DNA of 64,000 nucleotides from Prevotella sp. (GTDB taxonomy: Bacteria; Bacteroidota; Bacteroidia; Bacteroidales; Bacteroidaceae), in the NCBI GenBank assembly GCA_017554385.1, contig JAFZIL010000027.1:1-64000 (forward strand), given 5' to 3'. Below the pieces are notes generated by a model that saw nothing but the letters and a program-made list of their open reading frames with translations, did no database searches and was not told the DNA's origin. The translations under genes and the position numbers were made by a program. Positions 1-6,735 of this stretch are shown here, in pieces. Numbering within the stretch: the stretch's first letter is position 1; every line of letters begins with the position of its first letter.

Positions 1-2226
1 CATTTCGTTGATCTTGCATTCTCTGCTCAAGCTTCTTTCTTGACAAGGAATTTGGACGAAAAGCTGTATGGAAAACTATTAAGTAGTCCTAATGAATGGC
101 AACAGCTGAAAGATACCCTTAGAGCAAAGATGGCGAAAGCGCTGGAAGATTATGGTGATGTGGTTAAATACAATGAGAGCAAGAATAGAGTAGTAGTGCC
201 ATATGATGTAGTGGTTATTACTGATTATCAGAAATGTCTCAATGATATGCGAGATATAGATGCTCTATTTGAGAATGGCCATAAGGGCGGCATCTACTTT
301 ATTCTGATGAATAATTTGGATTTCAAGAACGATAGGGATATTGATTCATTACTTGCGTTAGAGAATTTCTATCAAGTGTTAGAAGCAGAGAACTTTGGCA
401 ATTACTCAAAAGATGCTTTTATCCGTTGCACTCCTATTCTTGACAATCCTATATTAGCAAAGGCTTGCTTCAACTATATCAATGAAGGAGCAGAGTTGCC
501 ACAAGTGGCAGCAGCCAGTGTGGATCACGATAAGATGTTGTCAGGCGGCTTTGATCCTATTGATAAGGCTATCGTTGTTCCTGTTGGTTCATCGGACAAT
601 GGCGAATTGATGGACTTCACGCTCGATACCGTCAGCCATATACATTGCTTTATTATTGGCCAGTCTGGTACAGGTAAGTCCGTATTCCTGCATGATGTGA
701 TTATTGGCGCAATGTCTAAATATTCGCCAGAGGAATTGGAACTCTACCTGATGGACTTTAAGATTGGTGGCGTGGAATTCAATCGTTATAAAAACGAGAA
801 ACATGTAAAGGCTCTGCTTGTTGACAATTCGGATATCCAAATCACTTTAGAGATTCTGAGAGATATCAGCAATAAGATGCGTGAACGTGGTAAGCTGCTT
901 CGTGCAAGTGGCGTTTCGAACATCGTAGAGTATAATCAGGTGAATCCAGACAAAAAGATGCCTCGTATTGTTTTCATTGCTGACGAGTGCCACGTGATGT
1001 TCCCAACGATGAACAGCAAGGAAGCCAAACTGTATCGTGAGATTTCAGAGATCCTACAGAAGATTGCCAAGGAAGGACGAAGTCAAGGCGTACACTTGGT
1101 ATTGGCAACACAGACCATTGCTCAGGCAGAGATATCGAGCGAGATTCTGAATAATATCTCTGACTTCTATCTGTTGAAGTGCTCGCCTGGCGACTCTGAG
1201 CGTTTGGTGAGAGGCTCTGTAGATACGACAAGTCAATTGAAGACGGGTCAAGTGCTTCATCACGATATTGACAACGATGTGGTGTTCAAGTCTACCTATC
1301 TTCCAACGCCAGAAGCCCTTGAGATCATCAAGAAGATTAATGTCAAGACGAAAGGATTCGAGAATGACCAGTTCTACTTCGTTGGCTCGCAGATATTCGA
1401 GATTGACGATGAGGTGAAGAGTCTGCTGACTCAGAAGAGTAATGGAGCTATTGCCCTTGGACGTTCTATTGACACAAAGATGGAGCCAGTCATTATTCCT
1501 CTTCGTAATGAATATGCAGACAATGTTATGCTGTTTGGTATCAATGATGAAGAACAGGTTTCAAGAACAGCGATGGCATCCATTCAGAGCCTTTTGATTT
1601 CGAACAAGTCGATAAAGATTAAGGTCATCAACTGTCTGCCTACAGATTTAAGAAACACCACCAAGATGCTCAAAGACCTTGAAGGAAAGGGAAAGATAGA
1701 ATTACTGAATCCTTCATCGTGTGGCCCAGAATTGCAAAGCATCGCTACGTCTATCAAGGACAGGGATGCTGAGCCGACTGTGCTTTATATCTTAGGACAG
1801 GAGCGTTTCAGAGAGTTGCGTATGGATATGGAGATTGCAACAGAAAGGCCCGCTTCTGCTGCTGATGACTTTGGATTCGATTCCAGCATGTTCTCTGGTG
1901 GCGGCAGTTCTGATGCTGACTTCAACAGCTATCTGAAGGTCATAGAGTACATTCTGAAGAATGGTGCTGAGGTGGGTGTCCATGTAGTCCTTCAAATTGA
2001 CAAGCCCAAACAATTGCTGTTTGCAGATTACCTGTCGGCTAAGGACTTCTTCAACATGTTCCACCATCTGGTGATGCTGAAGAGTGATGAGAATGCTGTC
2101 AATACCTTAGGATTGAGCGATGATCTGAAGTTGGAGAATCTTTCTTCAGACATAGAGCGACTGAGGGCCATCTACTATAATGAGACAAATAACAGCTACA
2201 CGCTGTTTACTCCATTTGATTTCTAA
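1..2226 (+). CDS. FtsK/SpoIIIE-family tandem ATPase (5' end outside window)
   Basis: The frame is open from the first base, so the gene begins upstream and 741 codons are visible. The first ATPase module has a clean Walker A (GQSGTGKS, nt 658-681) and a Walker B (RIVFIADECH, about nt 964-993), followed by the ATQT segment typical of FtsK/SpoIIIE motors. A second module follows (from about nt 1460) in which the Walker A position reads GINDEEQ and the Walker B position YILGQE, so it looks degenerate. Tandem motor domains with a degenerate distal copy are the plan of EssC/EccC, the type VII secretion motor. No membrane segment is visible, but the N-terminus is missing. It leads an AT-rich operon with two WXG100-like proteins 28 nt and further downstream, which is the main reason to read it as a secretion-type motor and not chromosomal FtsK. 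A defence or DNA-translocation role is the alternative. Confidence 0.85.
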   Translation, partial: HFVDLAFSAQASFLTRNLDEKLYGKLLSSPNEWQQLKDTLRAKMAKALEDYGDVVKYNESKNRVVVPYDVVVITDYQKCLNDMRDIDALFENGHKGGIYFILMNNLDFKNDRDIDSLLALENFYQVLEAENFGNYSKDAFIRCTPILDNPILAKACFNYINEGAELPQVAAASVDHDKMLSGGFDPIDKAIVVPVGSSDNGELMDFTLDTVSHIHCFIIGQSGTGKSVFLHDVIIGAMSKYSPEELELYLMDFKIGGVEFNRYKNEKHVKALLVDNSDIQITLEILRDISNKMRERGKLLRASGVSNIVEYNQVNPDKKMPRIVFIADECHVMFPTMNSKEAKLYREISEILQKIAKEGRSQGVHLVLATQTIAQAEISSEILNNISDFYLLKCSPGDSERLVRGSVDTTSQLKTGQVLHHDIDNDVVFKSTYLPTPEALEIIKKINVKTKGFENDQFYFVGSQIFEIDDEVKSLLTQKSNGAIALGRSIDTKMEPVIIPLRNEYADNVMLFGINDEEQVSRTAMASIQSLLISNKSIKIKVINCLPTDLRNTTKMLKDLEGKGKIELLNPSSCGPELQSIATSIKDRDAEPTVLYILGQERFRELRMDMEIATERPASAADDFGFDSSMFSGGGSSDADFNSYLKVIEYILKNGAEVGVHVVLQIDKPKQLLFADYLSAKDFFNMFHHLVMLKSDENAVNTLGLSDDLKLENLSSDIERLRAIYYNETNNSYTLFTPFDF

Positions 2227-2254
2227 TGTTTAACTATAAAAAAGAGAAAAGACT

Positions 2255-2533
2255 ATGGCAAGTGATGCTGGTGTAAAAAACATAGAGCAGTTGGCTCAGT
2301 TTGGAAAGAACATTAAAAACTTGGGTGAGAACATGTATTCAACAATGCAGGTAGCCCAACAACGTATGAATGCCGTCTCGGAAGGATGGCAGGACAAGCA
2401 GAACGACAAGTTCCGCGATCAGTTCGACCGTAGTGTGCAGGACATTAAGAAGATGTCGGAGATGTTCACGGAATACTCTAACTACATCGCCAAGATTACC
2501 TCGAAGCTGATGGAATATCAGAGCATCAGATAA
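2255..2533 (+). CDS. WXG100-like small helical protein (first copy)
   Basis: A 92-residue protein, close to the usual size of about 100 for the WXG100/ESAT-6 family. It is predicted to be two helices with a turn at GWQDKQNDKF (residues about 44-53). The spacing Trp, then Phe eight residues later, matches the family loop (W-x-G-x5-F), but the glycine is Asp here. There is no signal peptide, as expected for ESX-type substrates. It starts with ATG behind a purine-rich AAAAGAGAAAAG stretch, 28 nt after the FtsK-like gene, so it is co-transcribed. Proposed role: substrate or structural partner of the upstream ATPase. The fold assignment rests on size, helix pattern and loop motif only. Confidence 0.65.
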   Translation: MASDAGVKNIEQLAQFGKNIKNLGENMYSTMQVAQQRMNAVSEGWQDKQNDKFRDQFDRSVQDIKKMSEMFTEYSNYIAKITSKLMEYQSIR

Positions 2534-2541
2534 CGTAAGGT

Positions 2542-3018
2542 ATGGCCAATAGTGATGTAAAGGTAAGGGAGATACAGCTTTTAGAGCTGTACTCCGATTC
2601 CTATGATAAGTTTATGGAATCAACCATACACATGACGTATAGGTTCCGTAACCTCTTTGCCCAGAAGGATGATCAGGCTCGTGACTTGGAGCGTAAGATT
2701 CAAGAACATCTGAATATCGCCCAGCAGAAATATGCTCATGCAAAGGTTGATTATGAAGCATCTCTTAAAAGAGGAGGAGGTATGGATGGCAATGAATTGA
2801 GACAGCGTGAACAGGCTCTTGAAATGTACAAGAAACTCTATGAGAAGGCAAAGAATTACGCGGAGTCTGCCAAGAAACTATACCAGAATATTCATGGGGA
2901 GGTGGAACGTGCAGAGTTTATGACCAATCGTCAACGCAATAAATTGGAAAAGAGTAAGGAAGAAGGTGACAACTTTCTGAAGAAGGCAATAGCAGCACTA
3001 AATGATTATATGCAATGA
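2542..3018 (+). CDS. charged coiled-coil protein between the WXG100-like genes
   Basis: A 158-residue, almost wholly helical and highly charged protein with no signal peptide and no membrane segment. Long stretches with heptad-like spacing (residues about 45-75 and 95-155) suggest an extended coiled coil. I do not recognise the family. It starts 8 nt after the first WXG100-like gene, and its stop overlaps the start of the second (ATGA), so the three are translationally linked. In ESX/Ess loci long helical partners or chaperones often sit between small WXG proteins, so a chaperone or heterodimer partner role is possible, but this is inferred from position only. Confidence 0.7.
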   Translation: MANSDVKVREIQLLELYSDSYDKFMESTIHMTYRFRNLFAQKDDQARDLERKIQEHLNIAQQKYAHAKVDYEASLKRGGGMDGNELRQREQALEMYKKLYEKAKNYAESAKKLYQNIHGEVERAEFMTNRQRNKLEKSKEEGDNFLKKAIAALNDYMQ

Positions 3019-3287
3019 GGCAGATGAAGATGCTTTTGGATGAAATGCACCAGTACGTGCAGGCATTCAATCGGAACAACCAAATATTGAAAGACAACTG
3101 GCAGGACAAGAAATCTGAGCATTTCAGCGATACCTGTATTACTATCGTCAATGGTACATGTCAGGAGTATATGCAGACTGTTGAGCAGGTGCAAATGGGT
3201 ATCAATAGTTCTCTGGAGCAGCTGAAAGCAATGGAGCAGGAACTGAATAAGGAGTTGAGTGCTCCAACGTGGTCGTATAAGGGATAG
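3015..3287 (+). CDS. WXG100-like small helical protein (second copy)
   Basis: A 90-residue protein with the same plan as the first WXG100-like protein: helix, turn NWQDKKSEHF (residues about 28-37), helix. Trp and Phe again stand eight residues apart, and the WQD triplet is identical in both copies, so they look like diverged paralogues. No signal peptide. The start codon overlaps the preceding stop by four bases (ATGA). Two such proteins in one operon would suit a heterodimer like EsxA/EsxB. The C-terminus is polar and lacks a clear YxxxD/E export signal. Confidence 0.6.
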   Translation: MRQMKMLLDEMHQYVQAFNRNNQILKDNWQDKKSEHFSDTCITIVNGTCQEYMQTVEQVQMGINSSLEQLKAMEQELNKELSAPTWSYKG

Positions 3288-3293
3288 TTGCTG

Positions 3294-3719
3294 ATGGTGG
3301 CTAATCATGATAATATGCTCTTGACCTTCGATACTTGTAACATGGAGTATTTCGAAGGTAAGTTGTTATTTCCTCAATTCGGCTTGTTGCATTCCTATCG
3401 TACCTGTGGCTATTTTCATTGTGACTACGAGCAGGGCTGGTTCAGTAGGGAACTGTATAACTTCAAAATATCAATTACTGACTATTATGACTTCACGCCG
3501 AAACAGTTCAGGGATATCATGGTGCATGAGATGATACACTATTATCTGGCGTATTTCGGATTGGACAAGAGCTGTAGTCACGGGAGGGAGTTCAAGAAGA
3601 TGGCGAAGAGACTCAATCAGAGTTACAATCTGAACGTCACCAAAAACTTGGACATCTCACAATACAAGAGAAGAAAGGGTACACCGACCATTTCCTATTG
3701 GTTGGCACAAATCTTTTAA
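3294..3719 (+). CDS. SprT-like zinc metalloprotein
   Basis: A 141-residue protein with the SprT-type zinc site HEMIHYYLAYFG (HExxH, residues about 75-79) and a further His in SCSHGREFKKMAKR about 20 residues on, the usual third ligand spacing in SprT/Spartan domains. There is no C-terminal zinc ribbon. The ATG at 3294 was chosen over a TTG six bases earlier. It follows the second WXG100-like gene by 6 nt. SprT-domain proteins are metalloproteases, best known for DNA-protein crosslink repair. A role as a processing protease for the neighbouring small proteins is possible but unsupported beyond position. Confidence 0.7.
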   Translation: MVANHDNMLLTFDTCNMEYFEGKLLFPQFGLLHSYRTCGYFHCDYEQGWFSRELYNFKISITDYYDFTPKQFRDIMVHEMIHYYLAYFGLDKSCSHGREFKKMAKRLNQSYNLNVTKNLDISQYKRRKGTPTISYWLAQIF

Positions 3720-3725
3720 CGACAA

Positions 3726-3884
3726 ATGAGATTCTTCAAAGAGTTCAACGGTTTCTTGTTTGAGTTTAACTCATTGGGTGAGTATCTGAGATTCTTGCTT
3801 GGACGGCTCTTGGGTACTATCATTGGAATTGCCGTTTTGTTTGGAATGCTGTATTTATTATATTGGTATGGGAATACCCACTGA
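3726..3884 (+). CDS. 52-residue single-span membrane protein
   Basis: A short reading frame 6 nt after the SprT-like gene. The N-terminal half is polar with three Phe-rich turns (MRFFKEFNGFLFEFN), followed by one strongly hydrophobic segment (about residues 25-46, LGTIIGIAVLFGMLYLLYW) and a short polar tail. It overlaps the start of the next gene by 17 nt if that gene starts at 3868. Position and tight spacing argue that it is real. Within the cassette it is the only visible membrane component, so it could be an anchor for the motor or a toxin-like peptide. No family recognised. Confidence 0.55.
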   Translation: MRFFKEFNGFLFEFNSLGEYLRFLLGRLLGTIIGIAVLFGMLYLLYWYGNTH

Positions 3885-4443
3885 CATGAAGGATACAGAC
3901 AGGCTCTGGATGGACAGCTATGGGTTCGTCTACTCGGCAGATGGGAAACGGTTGTTGAAGGGGGCCAGTGTGAAGGGAGCCTACTGGATTCCTGAGGGTG
4001 TGGAGGAGATTGAGCCGGGGGCATTGTTGGGGTGCAGAATTGGTACGCTCCATGTACCTTGGACAGCTCATGTGCATGAACATGATCAATTGGTGTTCAG
4101 TGAGGATGCAGTGGAAAATGAGGAAATGATGCCAGCTGTCTATTTCTGGACGAAAGAATATGCTAATCGTGATGAAGAGACTTGGGCGTTTGAGGATGAT
4201 GGGGAGTATCGTATCGATGAACACGGAGTGGCATATAGCTCTGATGGGCATCGGTTGCTATTTGCCCGTTTCTCGTTCACGGGTGATGAGTACGTTGTGC
4301 CTGATGGTGTAGTGACTATATGCTCTATGGCTTTCGCAACGTGTCGCCAGTTTGTGACACTCAGCATTCCAAGATCTGTACGTCTGATAGGTGACTTCGT
4401 TTTTGGCCCAGGCGGTGGAAAGATAGTGATAAGAGACAATTAA
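3868..4443 (+). CDS. short LRR_5/BspA-type leucine-rich repeat protein
   Basis: A 191-residue protein starting at ATG 3868 (3886 is also possible). It contains two LRR_5-like units: PEGVEEIEPGALLGCRIGTLHVP near residues 35-60 and VVPDGVVTICSMAFATCRQF near 145-165, followed by LSIPRSVRLIGDFVF. This is the repeat type of BspA surface proteins, but there is no signal peptide, which is unusual for that class. Each repeat block is preceded by a similar segment (YGFVYSADGKRLL and HGVAYSSDGHRLL), so the protein is an internal duplication. Being leaderless and last in a WXG100/FtsK operon, it might be an exported effector or an immunity-like protein; both are inference. Confidence 0.65.
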   Translation: MGIPTDMKDTDRLWMDSYGFVYSADGKRLLKGASVKGAYWIPEGVEEIEPGALLGCRIGTLHVPWTAHVHEHDQLVFSEDAVENEEMMPAVYFWTKEYANRDEETWAFEDDGEYRIDEHGVAYSSDGHRLLFARFSFTGDEYVVPDGVVTICSMAFATCRQFVTLSIPRSVRLIGDFVFGPGGGKIVIRDN

Positions 4444-4531
4444 TCGTAATACATAGATTATATGAGAGACCTAATTTTATAAAAGTGTCACTTTCGCTTC
4501 TAACTTATTTATTATTAGCTTATTAAATAAA

Positions 4532-4677
4532 GTGATGCTTGTAAGAAAAGTATCACTAAGCATCACGATGCCAAAACATATTGTTTTCGAACTCTAAGTA
4601 TACTGTTTTCGAACTCTAAACATGCTATTAAGCGATGGAAAACATGCTTTCTACGATACCAAAACAATATGTTTTTG
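4532..4677. repeat. intergenic inverted repeat and 22-nt phased repeat array (minor copy)
   Basis: The 382-base gap between the WXG/FtsK cassette and the SPFH gene is AT-rich. A perfect 9-bp inverted repeat (GTGATGCTT 4532-4540, AAGCATCAC 4558-4566) is followed by units of exactly 22 nt. TGTTTTCGAACTCTAA occurs at 4582-4597 and again at 4604-4619. The next units keep the phase but vary (CATGCTATTAAG, CATGCTTTCTAC), and the array ends at AAAACAATATGTTTT (4661-4675). Each junction is an AT palindrome of the type AAAACA/TGTTTT and the bases between are variable. The same architecture recurs at 15806-16021. Confidence 0.6.
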
Positions 4678-4758
4678 TCTGTCTATTCCGGCCTGATTCT
4701 GTCAAGAGAACAGTAATGAATTGATTGTTAAAGATAGCTAAATATTCGTATGAATCCA

Positions 4759-4788
4759 TTGCGGTTTTAGAAAAAGTACATATCTTTG
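4759..4788 (+). promoter_or_regulatory. Bacteroidetes sigma-ABfr-type promoter of the SPFH operon
   Basis: TTG (4759-4761), 19-bp spacer, TATCTTTG (4781-4788), matching the Bacteroidetes -33/-7 consensus. The start codon follows at 4826, giving a leader of about 30 nt. Confidence 0.7.
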
Positions 4789-4825
4789 CAATATCAAAAT
4801 GATATCACTTTAAAACTTAACTGTT

Positions 4826-5794
4826 ATGGAAACGAAAGAGAGAATTTTTGAAGGAAGAGTCTTTAACGGATTCGTCATGTTGTTTACCAACATCCTGCTC
4901 ACATTGCTGAGCATTGCAGGCATTGTCTATGGTATCGTGCTGCTTGATGCTGATGTCGATGCCCTTGGCGGTTGGCTGTTGGCCGGTGGCTTTGTGCTGC
5001 TTATTACCACTATTATATTGTGGTGCGGTTTCTTGATGCTCGAACCTAATGAGGCACGCGTGGCTACCTGGTTTGGCAAGTATGCCGGCACGTTCTCAGA
5101 TACGGGCTACTTCTGGATCAACCCGTTCTATTCGACCAAGAAGCTGTCGCTGCGTGCACGCAACCTCGATGCCGAACCTATCAAGGTCAACGACAAGGTG
5201 GGCAACCCCGTGATGATCGGCTTGGTGCTCGTCTGGAAACTGAAGGACACGTACAAGGCTCTGTTCGAGGTGGACTCGCAGACGATGGCAGGAGGTCCGC
5301 AGGGACAGATAGGTACCGACGTGAAGAGCATCATGAAGGCACTGGAGAGCTTCGTCCGTGTACAGAGCGATGCTGCCCTTCGTCAGGTGGCTGGCCAGTA
5401 TGCCTACGATGATGAAGACAACCGCACCAACGAGCTGACGCTACGTTCAGGTGGCGAAGAGATTAACGAGCAGCTGGAGCAGAAGCTTGACGAGCGTCTG
5501 GCCCTGGCCGGCATTGAGGTGGTCGAGGCCCGCATCAACTACCTGGCATACGCACCTGAGATTGCTGCCGTGATGCTGCGTCGTCAGCAAGCTTCGGCCA
5601 TCATCACTGCCCGCGAAAAGATTGTCGAGGGTGCCGTGTCGATGGTGAAGATGGCACTTGACAAGCTCTCGAGCGAGCAGATTGTGGAGCTCGACGATGA
5701 CAAGAAGGCCGCAATGGTCTCGAACCTCCTCGTGGTGCTCTGTGGCGACGACTCGGCACAGCCCGTAGTAAATACAGGAACGTTGAACCATTGA
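4826..5794 (+). CDS. SPFH/Band 7 domain membrane protein
   Basis: A 322-residue protein with two N-terminal membrane segments (about residues 12-35 and 46-72) followed by an SPFH/Band 7 domain that opens with LEPNEARVATWFGKYAGTF and the short GYFWINPF motif typical of this branch of the stomatin/prohibitin superfamily. A helical region rich in Glu, Arg and Ala (about 200-265) would mediate oligomerisation. SPFH proteins form membrane scaffolds that regulate proteases or lipid domains. It is first in an operon with a DUF4177 protein, an Arc-like protein and a DUF1648 membrane protein, and has its own promoter. Confidence 0.85.
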   Translation: METKERIFEGRVFNGFVMLFTNILLTLLSIAGIVYGIVLLDADVDALGGWLLAGGFVLLITTIILWCGFLMLEPNEARVATWFGKYAGTFSDTGYFWINPFYSTKKLSLRARNLDAEPIKVNDKVGNPVMIGLVLVWKLKDTYKALFEVDSQTMAGGPQGQIGTDVKSIMKALESFVRVQSDAALRQVAGQYAYDDEDNRTNELTLRSGGEEINEQLEQKLDERLALAGIEVVEARINYLAYAPEIAAVMLRRQQASAIITAREKIVEGAVSMVKMALDKLSSEQIVELDDDKKAAMVSNLLVVLCGDDSAQPVVNTGTLNH

Positions 5795-5841
5795 GGTTTG
5801 AGATTTGAGATTTGAGATTTGAAAATTGAAAATTGAGATTT
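5793..5841. repeat. seven 7-bp units (GARRTTT/GAAAATT family) after the SPFH stop
   Basis: Seven contiguous 7-bp units: GAGGTTT, GAGATTT three times, GAAAATT twice, GAGATTT. The array begins inside the SPFH stop codon and ends five bases before the DUF4177 start codon, so it fills the whole intercistronic gap. The same unit occurs in two opposed arrays at the start of sprA. Confidence 0.8.
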
Positions 5842-5846
5842 ATTGT

Positions 5847-5984
5847 ATGAAAAGGTACGAATATAAGACATTGTCGGCATTTTTCCACAAAGAGCGGAAA
5901 CTCAACCAGTGGGGCTACGAGGGTTGGGAGCTCGTAGCCGTGGATGGAGGAGTCATGTATCTGAAACGTGAAATCAACGATTAA
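5847..5984 (+). CDS. DUF4177-like small protein
   Basis: A 45-residue protein: MKRYEYKTL at the start, then QWGYEGWELVAVDGGVMYLKRE. The pattern 'G-x-x-GWELV-x-V-x-x-G-x-x-x-LKR' is the hallmark of DUF4177, a very small beta-rich family of unknown function. It lies 52 nt after the SPFH gene and its stop (TAATG) overlaps the start of the next gene by one base, so it is part of the SPFH operon. It lacks a signal peptide and is presumably cytoplasmic. Confidence 0.7.
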   Translation: MKRYEYKTLSAFFHKERKLNQWGYEGWELVAVDGGVMYLKREIND

Positions 5985-6208
5985 TGGCAGAGAAAAAGAC
6001 GAAAAGCTTCATCCTGCGTGTTGACAGTGACACGATGGATGCTATTGAGGCCTGGGCTGCGGACGAGTTCCGCAGCACCAATGGCCAACTGCAATGGATC
6101 ATCACCGAGGCATTGCGGAAGGCTAAGCGTCTGCCAAAAAAGAAGAAAGGAAACACCAATGAAGAAACTAAAGTTCAGCTTTCCGATGGAACAGAAACAG
6201 AAGTTTAG
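5984..6208 (+). CDS. Arc-like ribbon-helix-helix protein
   Basis: A 74-residue basic protein. FILRVDSDTMDAIEAWA gives the beta strand and first helix and DEFRSTNGQLQWIITEALRKA the second helix of a ribbon-helix-helix fold, as in the Arc family. The tail is Lys-rich (KRLPKKKKG) and then acidic. RHH proteins bind DNA as dimers and often control their own operon. No toxin gene lies beside it, so an antitoxin role is not supported; autoregulation of the SPFH operon is more likely. It overlaps the next gene by 50 nt in another frame. Confidence 0.7.
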   Translation: MAEKKTKSFILRVDSDTMDAIEAWAADEFRSTNGQLQWIITEALRKAKRLPKKKKGNTNEETKVQLSDGTETEV

Positions 6209-6656
6209 CATTCCGCGTTCGACCGAAGGCACCATCTTCGAGGTTGCGACCATCGTCCTGACCGTCATCGTATGGGTGGTCATCGTGCTGGCGCTGCGCA
6301 AAGCCCCTGATGTGGTAGCTACCCACTTCGATGCCTTTGGCCGTCCAGATGATTACGGCAGCAAGTGGAACGTTCTCTTCCACGGTATCCTCCTCTCCGT
6401 GGCGGGGTGGGGATGCCTGGCTGGAGCCTATTTCCCCCACACGGTCAACCTGCCCGTGAGTGTCAGTAATCTACGGCAGGCGCTGTTGGTGAGCCGCATG
6501 ATGCGCATCCTGGGCATCATCTTCATACTGATGGCCCTGACCGTGACTCTTGGTTCGTTGCTCCAGCCTGCCTCGGCCCTCCCCGTCTTGGTGCCTGTAG
6601 GCCTGCTCGTTGCCGTCCTCATCGTATTTGTTATCCTCATCCGTAAAGCCAGATAA
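6159..6656 (+). CDS. DUF1648-domain integral membrane protein
   Basis: A 165-residue protein with four predicted membrane segments (about residues 24-45, 68-88, 115-133 and 142-160). Between segments one and two is the DUF1648 signature: PDVVATHFDAFGRPDDYGSKW. The family includes SdpI-like immunity proteins and many proteins of unknown function. The ATG at 6159 was chosen because it gives the short cytoplasmic N-terminus usual for the family; earlier in-frame starts would read far into the RHH gene. It is the last gene of the SPFH operon, and a terminator follows 38 nt after the stop. Confidence 0.75.
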   Translation: MKKLKFSFPMEQKQKFSIPRSTEGTIFEVATIVLTVIVWVVIVLALRKAPDVVATHFDAFGRPDDYGSKWNVLFHGILLSVAGWGCLAGAYFPHTVNLPVSVSNLRQALLVSRMMRILGIIFILMALTVTLGSLLQPASALPVLVPVGLLVAVLIVFVILIRKAR

Positions 6657-6694
6657 TCCTAACCACTTATGATGAATCAAAAGAAACTAAAAAT

Positions 6695-6727
6695 ACTGAC
6701 CTCACCGAAATGGGGTCAGTTTTTTTT
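6695..6727 (+). terminator. intrinsic terminator of the SPFH operon
   Basis: ACTGACC (6695-6701) pairs with GGTCAGT (6714-6720) around a 12-base loop that can add TCA/TGG pairing, followed by a run of T to 6727. It sits between the convergent DUF1648 and rhaT genes. Confidence 0.8.
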
Positions 6728-6735
6728 ATGGGGTC

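Noticed and set aside
5984..6656. Toxin-antitoxin pair (RHH protein plus DUF1648 protein)
   Set aside because: The partner is a four-span membrane protein in a longer SPFH operon, with no toxin-like feature.
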